Assembly: GCF_013155125.1 (NCBI RefSeq)
Contig: NZ_CP053564.1
Span: 1,309,501 to 1,373,500 of the forward strand
Reading direction: 5' to 3'
DNA from: Pseudonocardia broussonetiae
GTDB taxonomy: Bacteria > Actinomycetota > Actinomycetes > Mycobacteriales > Pseudonocardiaceae
Length of the DNA: 64,000 nucleotides
Shown in pieces: positions 54,578 to 63,183 of the stretch. The notes beneath the pieces were generated by a model. It was not told the DNA's origin and made no database searches. It worked only from the letters and a program-made list of their open reading frames with translations. Made by a program: the position numbers and the translations under genes. Position 1 is the stretch's first letter. Every line of letters begins with the position of its first letter.

Positions 54578-55239
54578 CGGTGGGGCCCTCCGTTCAGGAC
54601 CGCCCCGATCGGCGACGCGGCCGGTTCCGGCGCGGGATCGTCGCGCCGGGTGGCCCACCACGCGGTGATCACCTCGACGGCGTCGATGCCGGGGACCGGG
54701 GCGGCACCGGTCGGGCGCTGGTCCCAGTCCGCGCGGGTCTGGTGGCGCTCGATCGAGCACGACCCCGCCGACGAACGGATCCGGCGGACGACGCCGGGGC
54801 GTTGGCGGTCGTGCCAGTCCCCCGCGAGCTGCACGGAAGCGCCCTTGCCCTGGTAGGCAGCGCACCAGGCGTGCATTAGCCACAGCAGTTCCTCGACCAC
54901 GTCGGGGTGGTACAGCCAGCACTCCGGCAGCGTCGTGGCGCCGTCGGGGTAGCGGAGGTAGATCGTGTGCAGCCAGGCGCACAACTCGGCGAGCACCTGC
55001 TCGACCACGGTTTCGTCGGCCGGTAGCAGCAACCACGACGGCGTCGGGGTCGCGGCGGGCCGCTTCGTCATCGCGGCGACGGTGTCGGCGAGTTGACCGA
55101 CCAGTCGGGCCAGGTCGTTGACCCGGCCTCCGACCTCGTGCAGCGGGTCGACGGCGCGACGTAGTTCGTCGAGATCGCGGGCCAGCCCGGCGACGGCGTC
55201 GGCGCGGGCGAAGTCGGCGTCCTGGTTCGGCCCAGTCAT
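54574..55239 (-). CDS. DUF4913-type protein
   Basis: 221 residues. An N-terminal coiled-coil (LDELRRAVDPLHEVGGRVND) is followed by the DUF4913-like segment AELCAWLHTIYLRYPDGATT, ECWLYHPDVVEELLWLMHAW, and the RP-rich end. DUF4913 genes accompany MOBF relaxases and coupling ATPases in actinomycete elements; function unknown. Coupled at both ends by ATGA. Confidence 0.75.
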   Translation of the reverse strand: MTGPNQDADFARADAVAGLARDLDELRRAVDPLHEVGGRVNDLARLVGQLADTVAAMTKRPAATPTPSWLLLPADETVVEQVLAELCAWLHTIYLRYPDGATTLPECWLYHPDVVEELLWLMHAWCAAYQGKGASVQLAGDWHDRQRPGVVRRIRSSAGSCSIERHQTRADWDQRPTGAAPVPGIDAVEVITAWWATRRDDPAPEPAASPIGAVLNGGPHR

Positions 55240-55916
55240 GGCAAACCCGGCCCGTCGTCCGTGGCGGAGCGCGGCCCACCCGGCTCCTGGTGCACGTCGT
55301 CCGCATCGAGGGTGTCGGCCGTGTCGTCGGTGTGCCAGTGGGCGAGCTGCTCGCGGCGCGCCGGGTCGTCCTCGACGGTCTGCCCGCGCAGGGCAGCGAG
55401 TCGATCAGTGAAGCGCGCCAGGTCATCGGGCGGGCCGGGCACGTAGGTGCCATCAGGGATCGCAGCCTCGGTGCGGCGGGCCTGCTCGCGCATCCAGTCC
55501 GGCATCGCGGGCACCCGCTCGTCCTCCGCCGAGGCCGACCACGGCGCGTCCTGCAACCGCTCGGTGTCGCCTCCGGCGCGGGCCTGAGCGATCGCGGCAA
55601 GGTGGGCGTCGGTGTAGTAGCCGGCCACGTCGAACGTGACGGCCTGGACCGTCGGGTCGGCGCTCTGGTCGGTGCGCCCGATTCGGGCGATGTGCTGGTG
55701 GCGCTCCCGGCCTGTGGCCGCGTCGGTGTCGGTCGCGGCGTTGCTGTCGGTGATGCGGGTGATCAGGGCGTCCTTGTCGGCCAGGAACGCCGCTCGCTCC
55801 CCTGGGTCCACCGCCCGGCCGGGCGTGGACAGCTCCCACAGCCGTCGGGTCAGCGCAGCGATCTCGGCGACCGACGGCCGGGCGCCGTCCGGGCGGTCGC
55901 TGGGGTGGGCGGTCAT
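55236..55916 (-). CDS. Hypothetical transfer-operon protein, 226 aa
   Basis: Hydrophilic: ARPSVAEIAALTRRLWELST, DKDALITRITDSNAATDTDA, TFDVAGYYTDAHLAAIAQAR and an acidic C-terminus. No membrane segment or known motif. ATG at 55914-55916; overlaps the coupling ATPase stop and the DUF4913 start. Conserved position suggests a role in DNA processing, but that is only context. Confidence 0.65.
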   Translation of the reverse strand: MTAHPSDRPDGARPSVAEIAALTRRLWELSTPGRAVDPGERAAFLADKDALITRITDSNAATDTDAATGRERHQHIARIGRTDQSADPTVQAVTFDVAGYYTDAHLAAIAQARAGGDTERLQDAPWSASAEDERVPAMPDWMREQARRTEAAIPDGTYVPGPPDDLARFTDRLAALRGQTVEDDPARREQLAHWHTDDTADTLDADDVHQEPGGPRSATDDGPGLP

Positions 55917-57850
55917 GGGGCACCTCCGGGTGTGCGGGCGTGGGTGTGGCCGTTGCTGGTGTGCGCGGCCTGGACGGGCAGCTCGACCGTCGGCGGATCG
56001 AGGTCGATCAGGACGTCGCGCGTGCTGGTGGGGGTCAGGTGATCCCGGATCCAGTGCCAGGCCCGTGCGCTGGTCGCGCAGACGGCGCGCCAGAACCTGA
56101 CGAAGAGGGCGCCGATCCATCGCAGTGCAGCGACAACGGGCCCGGTCAAACGCGACCACCAGCGACGCGCCGTCGCGGCCCAGCGGGCGAGCCGGGCGGC
56201 CAGCGCGGGGTGCGCGATCTGGAAGGCGCGCCAGCGGACGTCGCGGCGCTGCCACGCCATCTGCACCCGCCCGATCACCGGGGCCAGACCGCGCCGGATC
56301 AACATCACCCGGCCCGACGGCAGGTTCGCCAGCTGCGCCGCCGGCAACACCGGCACCCTGCGTGTAGTCCGCGATGCGACCCGGCCGTGCATGTCCGTGG
56401 TCAGCGTCGGCTCGTCGCGGTCCCCGGCGAGGGTGGACCAGAATTGCAGGTCGTCGCGGTCGCGGGTGCCGCCGAACACCATGACCGCGCCGCAGTTGTT
56501 CAGGATCGTGGCGGTGTTGTGCTCGCCCCACCGGGCCAGCAGCTGGGCGCGGGACTGGAACGCGGCGATGATCGTGACCCCGCGCCCGCCCATGTCCGCG
56601 GTCCAGGACTCCAGCGGGACCGGGGAGATCAGCGCCGCCTCGTCGAGCGCCAACGTCAGGTTCGGGTCCAGCCGGCCTTTCGGCGCGACCGCGGCCAGCG
56701 CGCGGGCCTCCCGGGCGATGTGCCCGGTCAGCGCACACACCAACGGACCGGTCTGGGTCTCCTCCCCGCCGAGCAGGAACACCGTCGCCCGCTCGGCCAG
56801 CAGCCGCTCGACGTCGAACCCGCCCCCGGCGCCGGTCTTCGCCGAGCGGGCGGCGTCGGGATGGTTGAGCCACCCCAGCGCCGGTGCGACGGTCGAGGTG
56901 ATCGACGTCCGCGTGTTCGTGTTCGTGCCCAGGAACTGGGCCAGGTCCTGCTCGAACGCCTGCACGGTCGAGCGACGCAGCAACGGCGGAACCTCGCGGA
57001 CGGCGTCGTCGACCTCGGCCACCCAGCGGCCCACGTCCTGGATCGACTTCCCGCCCAGCGCGGCGGCGTGCAGCAGCCCGGCCAGCACACGGCGGGCATG
57101 GCTGTTCCAGAACTCCCGATCCCCACCCCCACCGGCCCGGGACACCGCAGCGATCAAGTCGCTGGCCCGCTCGGCGGCGGTCACCGGATCCGTGCACCCC
57201 GTCAGGGGGTCGAACGTGATCGTGGAGGCGAACGCCTTCCCGCCGAGCCCGACCGGGTTGAACACGTACACCGGGCCGCGCCGGGCGCGCAATGGTGCGC
57301 ACAGCTCGTAGAGATCGGTGCGGGTACTCGTGACGAGGACGGCGCCGGGGGCGTCGAGGATCCGGCCGGCCAACCATCCGGTCTTCCCGGTGCGCGGACC
57401 GCCGAAGATCATGACGACGTCCTCGATCGGCGACCACACCGTGAGCCATCCCGTACGGCACAGCTCGATCGCGACCTCGACCGCCGGCAACCGGAACCTC
57501 GCCCACCGGCCCAGCTCGGCCAGAGACGGGCGGACGGTCGCAGCCCGTTGGCACATCGCGTGCGCGGAGGCGTGGCGCACGATGTCGAGGGTGGAGGCGA
57601 CGCCGGCCTTGCGCCGGGATTGGCTGGACCAGCGGGTCACCAGCGCGGCCGAGCGGGACAGGTGATGCCACCCCACCGCGGCGCCGAACACGGCGGCGAT
57701 CAGATATCCCCACCACGGGAGTTGGCGCAGCAGCGCCCACGCCGGGAACCCGGCGAGCAGGACGCAGAGCAGGGCGTAGGCGTACGAGCCGCGCCGCCAC
57801 AGCACCCCGGCCGCGATCCCCAGCACGACGAGCAGCAAGAGGAGGTTCAT
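55913..57850 (-). CDS. VirD4/TraG-type coupling ATPase (T4CP)
   Basis: 645 residues. Two N-terminal membrane helices (LLLLLVVLGIAAGVLW; ALLCVLLAGFPAWALL plus WGYLIAAVFGAAVGW), Walker A GGPRTGKTGWL at about 160, Walker B LTLALDEAALIS at about 400, and the TraG motif AAFQSRAQLLARWG. It links the relaxosome to the conjugation channel. ATG at 57848-57850 after a GGAGG. C-terminal Arg/Trp-rich tail is unusual. Confidence 0.9.
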   Translation of the reverse strand: MNLLLLLVVLGIAAGVLWRRGSYAYALLCVLLAGFPAWALLRQLPWWGYLIAAVFGAAVGWHHLSRSAALVTRWSSQSRRKAGVASTLDIVRHASAHAMCQRAATVRPSLAELGRWARFRLPAVEVAIELCRTGWLTVWSPIEDVVMIFGGPRTGKTGWLAGRILDAPGAVLVTSTRTDLYELCAPLRARRGPVYVFNPVGLGGKAFASTITFDPLTGCTDPVTAAERASDLIAAVSRAGGGGDREFWNSHARRVLAGLLHAAALGGKSIQDVGRWVAEVDDAVREVPPLLRRSTVQAFEQDLAQFLGTNTNTRTSITSTVAPALGWLNHPDAARSAKTGAGGGFDVERLLAERATVFLLGGEETQTGPLVCALTGHIAREARALAAVAPKGRLDPNLTLALDEAALISPVPLESWTADMGGRGVTIIAAFQSRAQLLARWGEHNTATILNNCGAVMVFGGTRDRDDLQFWSTLAGDRDEPTLTTDMHGRVASRTTRRVPVLPAAQLANLPSGRVMLIRRGLAPVIGRVQMAWQRRDVRWRAFQIAHPALAARLARWAATARRWWSRLTGPVVAALRWIGALFVRFWRAVCATSARAWHWIRDHLTPTSTRDVLIDLDPPTVELPVQAAHTSNGHTHARTPGGAP

Positions 57851-58221
57851 CGGTCCGCTCCCACCGCGTGGGCGACCGCCGTGGCGACCGCACGGGCGTT
57901 GCCAGGGCCCATCGCCCGGAACCGGAACCGGTCCGTCCCGAGGGTGATCGCCAGGTCGAGGACCGCGAGCTCCGTCGACGACGCGGTGTCGAACCGGCCG
58001 TTGTCGAACGCGATCCGCGCGGCACGGAAATCGATCCACCACCCGCCGTCCGGGCTGTGGTTCACACACGCCGCCACGAAGTCCGTTCGTCGCGGCCACA
58101 CTTCGTGGGCGAGCAGCAGCCACACCGCGGCCTGCACGTGCGCGTCGTGGCCATCGATCCACCGGTGCAGCCCGGCGACCACCGCGGCGGGGCCGCCGAT
58201 GGCGCGTACCTGGCGGGTCAT
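57847..58221 (-). CDS. Hypothetical transfer-operon protein, 124 aa
   Basis: Reads QVRAIGGPAAVVAGLHRWID, HVQAAVWLLLAHEVWPRRTD and WWIDFRAARIAFDNGRFDTA. Compact alpha/beta look, no known motif. Coupled by ATGA overlaps to the T4CP below and the next gene above. Confidence 0.62.
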   Translation of the reverse strand: MTRQVRAIGGPAAVVAGLHRWIDGHDAHVQAAVWLLLAHEVWPRRTDFVAACVNHSPDGGWWIDFRAARIAFDNGRFDTASSTELAVLDLAITLGTDRFRFRAMGPGNARAVATAVAHAVGADR

Positions 58222-58661
58222 CGGGACACCTCGCCGTCGGCGCGGCCGGCGGAAGGGTTGTCCTCGACGCCGATGTGGCTGATCGCGCTCCAGAACCGGT
58301 TGGCCACGTCCAGCGCGCATCCGGCCGCGATCGCTAGCTGGTCGAGGTCGCAGCGGGCGTCGGCGAGGCGCTCCCGCGGGTCCTCTCGCCACGGGTCCAC
58401 CCCGCGCGCGTCGTCGTAGACCCGCTTCCCGGGCGGCTGCCGGTCGGCGTAGCTGCACACCGGGTCGGCCAGCAGCCGGGCCAACGACTCGATCGCGGCG
58501 AACGTGTCGACCAGGTGCCCGGCCAGGTTGTAGAAGTCCGCGTGATCGGGCGCGGCGCCACGCTGCGCGTGCACCACCGCACGCCAGGCGCGGGCGCCGA
58601 CCTCGGCCTGCTGCACCGCCTCGGGGCGGTCGTCGGGCTCGTGAATGCCTTCGGTACTCAT
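58218..58661 (-). CDS. Hypothetical transfer-operon protein, 147 aa
   Basis: Mostly helical: VGARAWRAVVHAQRGAAPDH, HLVDTFAAIESLARLLADPV and DARCDLDQLAIAAGCALDVA. Acidic, cytoplasmic, no family recognised. Its start shares a base with the WhiB stop (TGATG), and its stop overlaps the next start. Confidence 0.62.
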   Translation of the reverse strand: MSTEGIHEPDDRPEAVQQAEVGARAWRAVVHAQRGAAPDHADFYNLAGHLVDTFAAIESLARLLADPVCSYADRQPPGKRVYDDARGVDPWREDPRERLADARCDLDQLAIAAGCALDVANRFWSAISHIGVEDNPSAGRADGEVSR

Positions 58662-59260
58662 TAGGATCGGGTCCCTTCCGCTCGTGTCCCTGCCTGGGTT
58701 GCTGTGTGGGAGATCTGGAGGGGAGCCCGGTGGCCGCCGGCGCTCCCCTCCCCTATGCCCGCCGAGCAAGCGCTCGACGTCGTGCTGGTGTGGATGGCGC
58801 GGGCCCAGCGGCCCGCGGTGCGGGGCGAGACCAGGAACTCCCCCGCCGCGTCCCGCACCGACATCCCGGCCGCGATCGCGGCCCGTCCCGCCTCGGCTAC
58901 CTCGGCCCGTGTTGCGTTCACCGGGCGCTGCGGGGTCCGTGGCCGCGGGAGCCGGCCCCGCCGCCGACCACCACGGCGGCGGGCCAGTTCGTGGCGGCGT
59001 TCGTGCTCGGTCATCCCGCCCGCGATGCCGTCCGGCTGGTGTCCCAGCGCCCACGACAAGCACTGCTCCCGCACTGGACAGCCTGCGCACACGGTCTTGG
59101 CGAGCGACACCTGCGCCTCGAACTCCGGACCGTCCACCGCGGTCGGGAAGAAGATCTCCGGATCGACCGACCGACAGACCGCGCGGTGCCGGAAGTCCTC
59201 CGGCCGCACGTGGCCGCCGACCGGCTCACGTCGGGTCGTCCTCGTCGCCGGGGCGCTCAT
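58661..59260 (-). CDS. WhiB-family iron-sulfur regulator with extra C-terminal HTH-like domain
   Basis: 199 residues. The four cluster ligands are Cys29, Cys58, Cys61 and Cys67 (VCAGCPVREQC), followed by the turn GIAGGMTEHERR and a basic ARRRGGRRRGR stretch. Unlike typical 80-100-residue WhiB proteins it continues with a helical AEVAEAGRAAIAAGMSVRDA, SPRTAGRWARA module that resembles an HTH. It probably controls the transfer operon. Starts at ATG 59258-59260. Confidence 0.88.
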   Translation of the reverse strand: MSAPATRTTRREPVGGHVRPEDFRHRAVCRSVDPEIFFPTAVDGPEFEAQVSLAKTVCAGCPVREQCLSWALGHQPDGIAGGMTEHERRHELARRRGGRRRGRLPRPRTPQRPVNATRAEVAEAGRAAIAAGMSVRDAAGEFLVSPRTAGRWARAIHTSTTSSACSAGIGEGSAGGHRAPLQISHTATQAGTRAEGTRS

Positions 59261-59478
59261 CCCACTGCTCCCGAACCCTCGGTCAGCGGCTCGGACGCGG
59301 CACCGACCGTGGACAGGAAGTCCGCGACCAAGCCGGGCAGACCCGCGCCGGCAGGCGTGCCGATGAACAGCACCAGCGCCAGCAGCGCGAACACGACCGC
59401 CCCGCCCGCGACCCGGGCCTTCGCGCAGATCGCCGCACCGACGATGGCGAAGAAGATCAATAGGCCGACGGTTCCCAT
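59257..59478 (-). CDS. Small membrane protein, 73 aa
   Basis: From ATG 59476-59478: GTVGLLIFFAIVGAAICAKA then VAGGAVVFALLALVLFIGT, two hydrophobic helices, with an acidic tail. No family recognised. Coupled by overlap to the HTH gene upstream and WhiB downstream. Confidence 0.65.
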   Translation of the reverse strand: MGTVGLLIFFAIVGAAICAKARVAGGAVVFALLALVLFIGTPAGAGLPGLVADFLSTVGAASEPLTEGSGAVG

Positions 59479-59792
59479 CAGGCCACCCCGCCCGGAAGCT
59501 CCACGTTCGCCGCGGCGATGCGGGCGAGCGCGGCGATCTGGTCGTGGCGCCACTGTTCGGTCCAGCCGCCCAGGTCGACGCAGCGGCCCGTGACGAGCAC
59601 GTCGTCGACAAGCCGGTCCAGCACCGCCCCAGGCACGACGTAACGCCCGCCGATCTTGAGCCCGGGGAACGTTCCGTTGCGGAGGTGCCGGTACAGCGTC
59701 GACTCATCGAGCCGGAGGATCTCGGCGGTCTCGGCCGCGGTGTAGAAGGACGGCCGCTTCATGGCCGGCTGGTCGGATCGGTTGTTGCTCAC
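59478..59792 (-). CDS. Excisionase/MerR-like HTH protein
   Basis: 104 residues from the GTG at 59790-59792 (GAGGAGCGAG upstream): FYTAAETAEILRLDESTLYR, HLRNGTFPGLKIGGRYVVPG. This is the HTH_17/excisionase pattern of element-encoded Xis or replication-control proteins. First gene of the minus-strand transfer operon. It could control excision of the element. Confidence 0.82.
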   Translation of the reverse strand: MSNNRSDQPAMKRPSFYTAAETAEILRLDESTLYRHLRNGTFPGLKIGGRYVVPGAVLDRLVDDVLVTGRCVDLGGWTEQWRHDQIAALARIAAANVELPGGVA

Positions 59793-59980
59793 TGCTCGCT
59801 CCTCAGGTTGTCCTGCCACTCCTGTGTCTCGGTGCCCGTGCATCTCGTCGTCTCGCTTCCTGTCAGTTTCACACTCAGTTTGAGCGTAGATTGATAGTCA
59901 GTCAAACGGTGTTTTACGCGCGACCTACGCGCGGCTTCGCGCTCTAGCTACTCTCGGCAGACCTCGACCCGGGAGAGCAC

Positions 59981-60313
59981 ATGAGCCAGGACTGGCCGGC
60001 TGTCGGCGCGGCGATCCGCGCCCGGCTGGACGACCGCGGCATGACGATGACGGAGCTGGCCACGCGGTCCGGCGTCTCGCTCACGACGGTCCGTGAACTG
60101 GTGCACGTTCTCAACGAGCGCCGACGGCAGCCACGCACGCTGGCGTCGCTGTCGAGCGCACTCGACTGGCCTGCCGATCACCTCGGCGCAGTTCTCCGCG
60201 GACGCTCGACCGACGACATCCCGACCGACGACCTCGCCGCAATCCGACGCGACCTCCGTGACCTGCGTCACCGCGTCGAGGCGTTGGAACGCGAGAACGG
60301 CTCTCCCTCGTAG
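59981..60313 (+). CDS. XRE-family HTH protein with coiled-coil tail
   Basis: 110 residues. HTH: IRARLDDRGMTMTELATRSG, VSLTTVRELVHVLNERR, ending in a short coiled coil (LRDLRHRVEALERENG). ATG at 59981 after GGGAGAG. Divergent from the transfer operon over 188 bases that include TTTCACACTCAGTTTGAGCG, an AT-richer promoter-like stretch. Probably represses transfer. Confidence 0.82.
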   Translation: MSQDWPAVGAAIRARLDDRGMTMTELATRSGVSLTTVRELVHVLNERRRQPRTLASLSSALDWPADHLGAVLRGRSTDDIPTDDLAAIRRDLRDLRHRVEALERENGSPS

Positions 60314-60456
60314 CTGTGGCATCTCTCGCCTCCTGTCGTTTCGGGCGCCGTGGCTGTCCCGCACAGGAACCAGCGTGGTTCTCCGGAACGGCCTCCAACA
60401 GGGCGCAGAAGGGGGCACACTTGCGCACAGGGCGCAGGTCAGGGGGGTGAGCGGTC

Positions 60457-61857
60457 GTGCCGACGAACGAACGCCTCGTCGCACTCATGACCGAAGCCGG
60501 CTTCCTCGACGGACGCGGTGAGGTCGGCCGGAAGAGGTTCGCGCGGGCCGTCAACGACTCCGCGGCGGGGCGCGCCGCAGGGAAGCGGTTCAACCACACC
60601 TACGTCAGTCGCTGGGTGTCCGGCGTCTCTCCCCGGGACGACGCGACCCGCAACGCGATCCGGGAGGCCCTCGCCGTCCGGCTCGGCCGGCGCGTCTCGC
60701 CCGACGAACTCGGGTTCCGGTCGACGCTCTCCTTCTCACCGGACGTCGGCCTCGCCTACCCCTACCGCCCTGACGACGGCGTGAGCAGCGTCGCCGAGCT
60801 GCTCGAAGCCGATCTCGCGGGAACCGCCGCTCTCAGCAACGCCCCGGCCAACGTCGGCGCCTGGCACGACGCCTCGGTGGCGTGGCTGGTGGATGCGCAA
60901 CAGCAGCTCGGCTCGGGCTCGGGCCCGAAGAAGGTCGGCGCGTCCGACGTCGAGCGGCTACGCACGATGCGATCGACGTTCGACCGCATCGACAGCACCT
61001 TCGGCGGCGCGCACGCGCGCAACGCCCTCGTGCAGTACCTCCGCGGCCAGCTGCCCCAGCTCCTACGCGCGCAGTGCACCGCCGACGTCCGCGCCACCCT
61101 CTTCTCTGCAGCCGGCGAGTCGACGCAGCTCGCCGCGTGGATGTCGTACGACGCCGGGCACCACGGACTCGCGCAGCGCTACTTCATCCAGGCACTCGGG
61201 TTCGCCGACGCCGGAGGAGACCGGTTGCTCGCGGCGAGCATCCTCGACGCGATGAGCCACCAAGCCAGCTTCCTCGGCCGGTACCGGGAAGCAGCGAACA
61301 TGGCCCGAGCGGCACGACTCGGGACGGAGTCAACAGGCGTCGCGATCCTGACGTCGCACTTCTACGCGATGGAAGCGCGCGCACTCGCCCGACTCGGCGA
61401 CGCGACGGCATGCGACCGAGCGATGGGCGCCGCGATCGAGCACTTCGAGCGGCACACTCCGGGCGACGGACCTGCGTGGCTCGACTACTTCGACGACGCC
61501 GAACTTGCGGCAGAGCTGGGTCACTGTCACCGCGACCTCGGCCGGCCGAACCAAGCGATCGAGTTTGCGACGCGCGCACTGGACTCGGCGTCGGGCGACT
61601 ACGTTCGCAGTGACTTCTTCGTGGCGATGGTCCTCGCTGACGCGCACCTCGACCGCGGCGACGTCGACGAGGGATGCCAGATTGCCGCGCAAGCGTTCAC
61701 CGTCGGCGAAGGTCTGGAGTCGGCGCGCTGCCACAGCTACGTCAACGAGTTCCGAGAACGGCTCGCGCGTCATCGGCGGGTGCCCAGCGTGCGCGAGTTC
61801 GCCGCCAGCGTTCGTGAGACACGGATGTGGTCGCGAAGTGAGAGTTCGCTGCTATAG
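60457..61857 (+). CDS. Helix-turn-helix/TPR-type regulator of actinomycetes
   Basis: 466 residues. An N-terminal HTH-like part (KRFNHTYVSRWVSGVSPRDD, GRRVSPDELGFRSTLSF) precedes a long series of TPR-like helices (AWMSYDAGHHGLAQRYFIQA; AELGHCHRDLGRPNQAIEFA). This layout is common in Streptomyces-type quorum or developmental regulators. GTG start at 60457. No ligand can be inferred. Confidence 0.78.
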   Translation: MPTNERLVALMTEAGFLDGRGEVGRKRFARAVNDSAAGRAAGKRFNHTYVSRWVSGVSPRDDATRNAIREALAVRLGRRVSPDELGFRSTLSFSPDVGLAYPYRPDDGVSSVAELLEADLAGTAALSNAPANVGAWHDASVAWLVDAQQQLGSGSGPKKVGASDVERLRTMRSTFDRIDSTFGGAHARNALVQYLRGQLPQLLRAQCTADVRATLFSAAGESTQLAAWMSYDAGHHGLAQRYFIQALGFADAGGDRLLAASILDAMSHQASFLGRYREAANMARAARLGTESTGVAILTSHFYAMEARALARLGDATACDRAMGAAIEHFERHTPGDGPAWLDYFDDAELAAELGHCHRDLGRPNQAIEFATRALDSASGDYVRSDFFVAMVLADAHLDRGDVDEGCQIAAQAFTVGEGLESARCHSYVNEFRERLARHRRVPSVREFAASVRETRMWSRSESSLL

Positions 61858-61958
61858 CAGGGACCTGCAAGCTGGCTGCGTGGCCTCCAATGCCGCGTGG
61901 ACCTCTTCCGTCATCTAGGCGCGCTTCGCGCGCTGCAGGCGTCCGCCTCTGCGCCTTG

Positions 61959-62813
61959 TCAGTGACCAACCGCATCGTTCGGCCGACCGAGGCTTGGGAG
62001 CAGTTTGGCGACCGCCGGCACTACCTGGCGCCTGCACTCAATCATGGACCCTTCGTTCTGCCCAGGCTTCTCCTTCTCGCCGCAGAACACCTTTACAAAG
62101 CCGCTCGCCTCACCAGACGGATGCGGGAGATGAACGACAGTTCTACCGAGCGCTTGATAGACGTACTCAATCTTCGGCGGCATGACCTCACTCGCCAAAA
62201 ACTCGCGCATCTCCCGAACGTAGCCAACCTCCGCACCAAGCAGAATGATCAACTCAACACTTTGCGGCAACGCGTCTCGAAGATGACGATTGACGCACTC
62301 GCGAAGAAATCTGGGCCGCGCACTGACTGTTCTAGAGAGGATGCGACTACCACTACCCTTCCAGTCGCCCCCGGTCAGAATCTCGACTGAGCATCGCACA
62401 ATTGACGCGAATCCCAGCAACTTCTCGTCTGACTTGAATAGAGTCTCGACCGGCCGCGATGCGTCGATTAGTCCGATAGCACAGAGGAGGCTATGCAGAT
62501 TGGGACGCATGCGCCCTCGCGCATCATTGAACGGTATGTCCTCGAAGCCATCGCCGCCGGACCAATTCTCCACGCGCTCAACTTGACCCGGACCCTTCGA
62601 GAAGCCGAGAACTAAGACCTTGGGCTCCGGGCTTCCCCAATAACCGGGATTTGGCCGTATGCGCCACTCTTCGCCAGCGGCTCGAAACGACTGAGGTTCG
62701 CCATTCCAAACTGGAGTGAGGCCGTCAAAGCACGCACGGCATGATTGAGGACCGTGAACGAAAGAGCCGACCGGGGCCGAACTCTGCACTGGTTGCGCCA
62801 TTGCAAGATTCAA
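61959..62813 (-). CDS. Possible uracil-DNA-glycosylase-fold protein
   Basis: 284 residues. N-terminal Cys pair (SCRACF). Strands PKVLVLGFSKGPGQVERVEN and VELIILLGAEVGYVREM, and a late HLPHPSGEASGFVKVF, resemble the core and HPSG-type loop of UDG-superfamily proteins. The usual catalytic Asp is not obvious. Its GC content and codon use are less GC-biased than the neighbours, suggesting a recent gain. Function is uncertain. Confidence 0.45.
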   Translation of the reverse strand: MNLAMAQPVQSSAPVGSFVHGPQSCRACFDGLTPVWNGEPQSFRAAGEEWRIRPNPGYWGSPEPKVLVLGFSKGPGQVERVENWSGGDGFEDIPFNDARGRMRPNLHSLLCAIGLIDASRPVETLFKSDEKLLGFASIVRCSVEILTGGDWKGSGSRILSRTVSARPRFLRECVNRHLRDALPQSVELIILLGAEVGYVREMREFLASEVMPPKIEYVYQALGRTVVHLPHPSGEASGFVKVFCGEKEKPGQNEGSMIECRRQVVPAVAKLLPSLGRPNDAVGH

Positions 62814-63183
62814 CCACCGTTAAGGAGGGGAGACAACGGTGCTGCGACTTCGACCCCTCGGCCATGAATCGTCCATGCAGCGGTGCGTGGGTGGAGTGCA
62901 GGGCGGCCCGCGGCGTTGCTACGCGATGGCTGCGCCACCCTGGACACCACCACTGCGACGAGCAGGGCGGCCAAGATGAGGGAGGTGGGGCGGTGTGAGC
63001 CAGCCCCCGAGCTGGTCGCGTCACGATCGCGTCCCACGCCTATCTACCGGTAACGGCCAGGAACGACATCCAACGTCGCGGTAGGCGTCGGACCTGTCCG
63101 CCCAGCTCAGCGACACCGTTCGGGACTCAAGCAAAAACTCCCCGGACGGGGTCCTGAAATCGATAGCTGACCGACTCCGAAGG
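62814..63183. other. Gene-free 370-base gap
   Basis: Only weak open frames in several directions. No RNA gene, repeat or operator was recognised. It contains the upstream region of the UDG-like gene and the end of the phosphotransferase gene. Confidence 0.4.
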
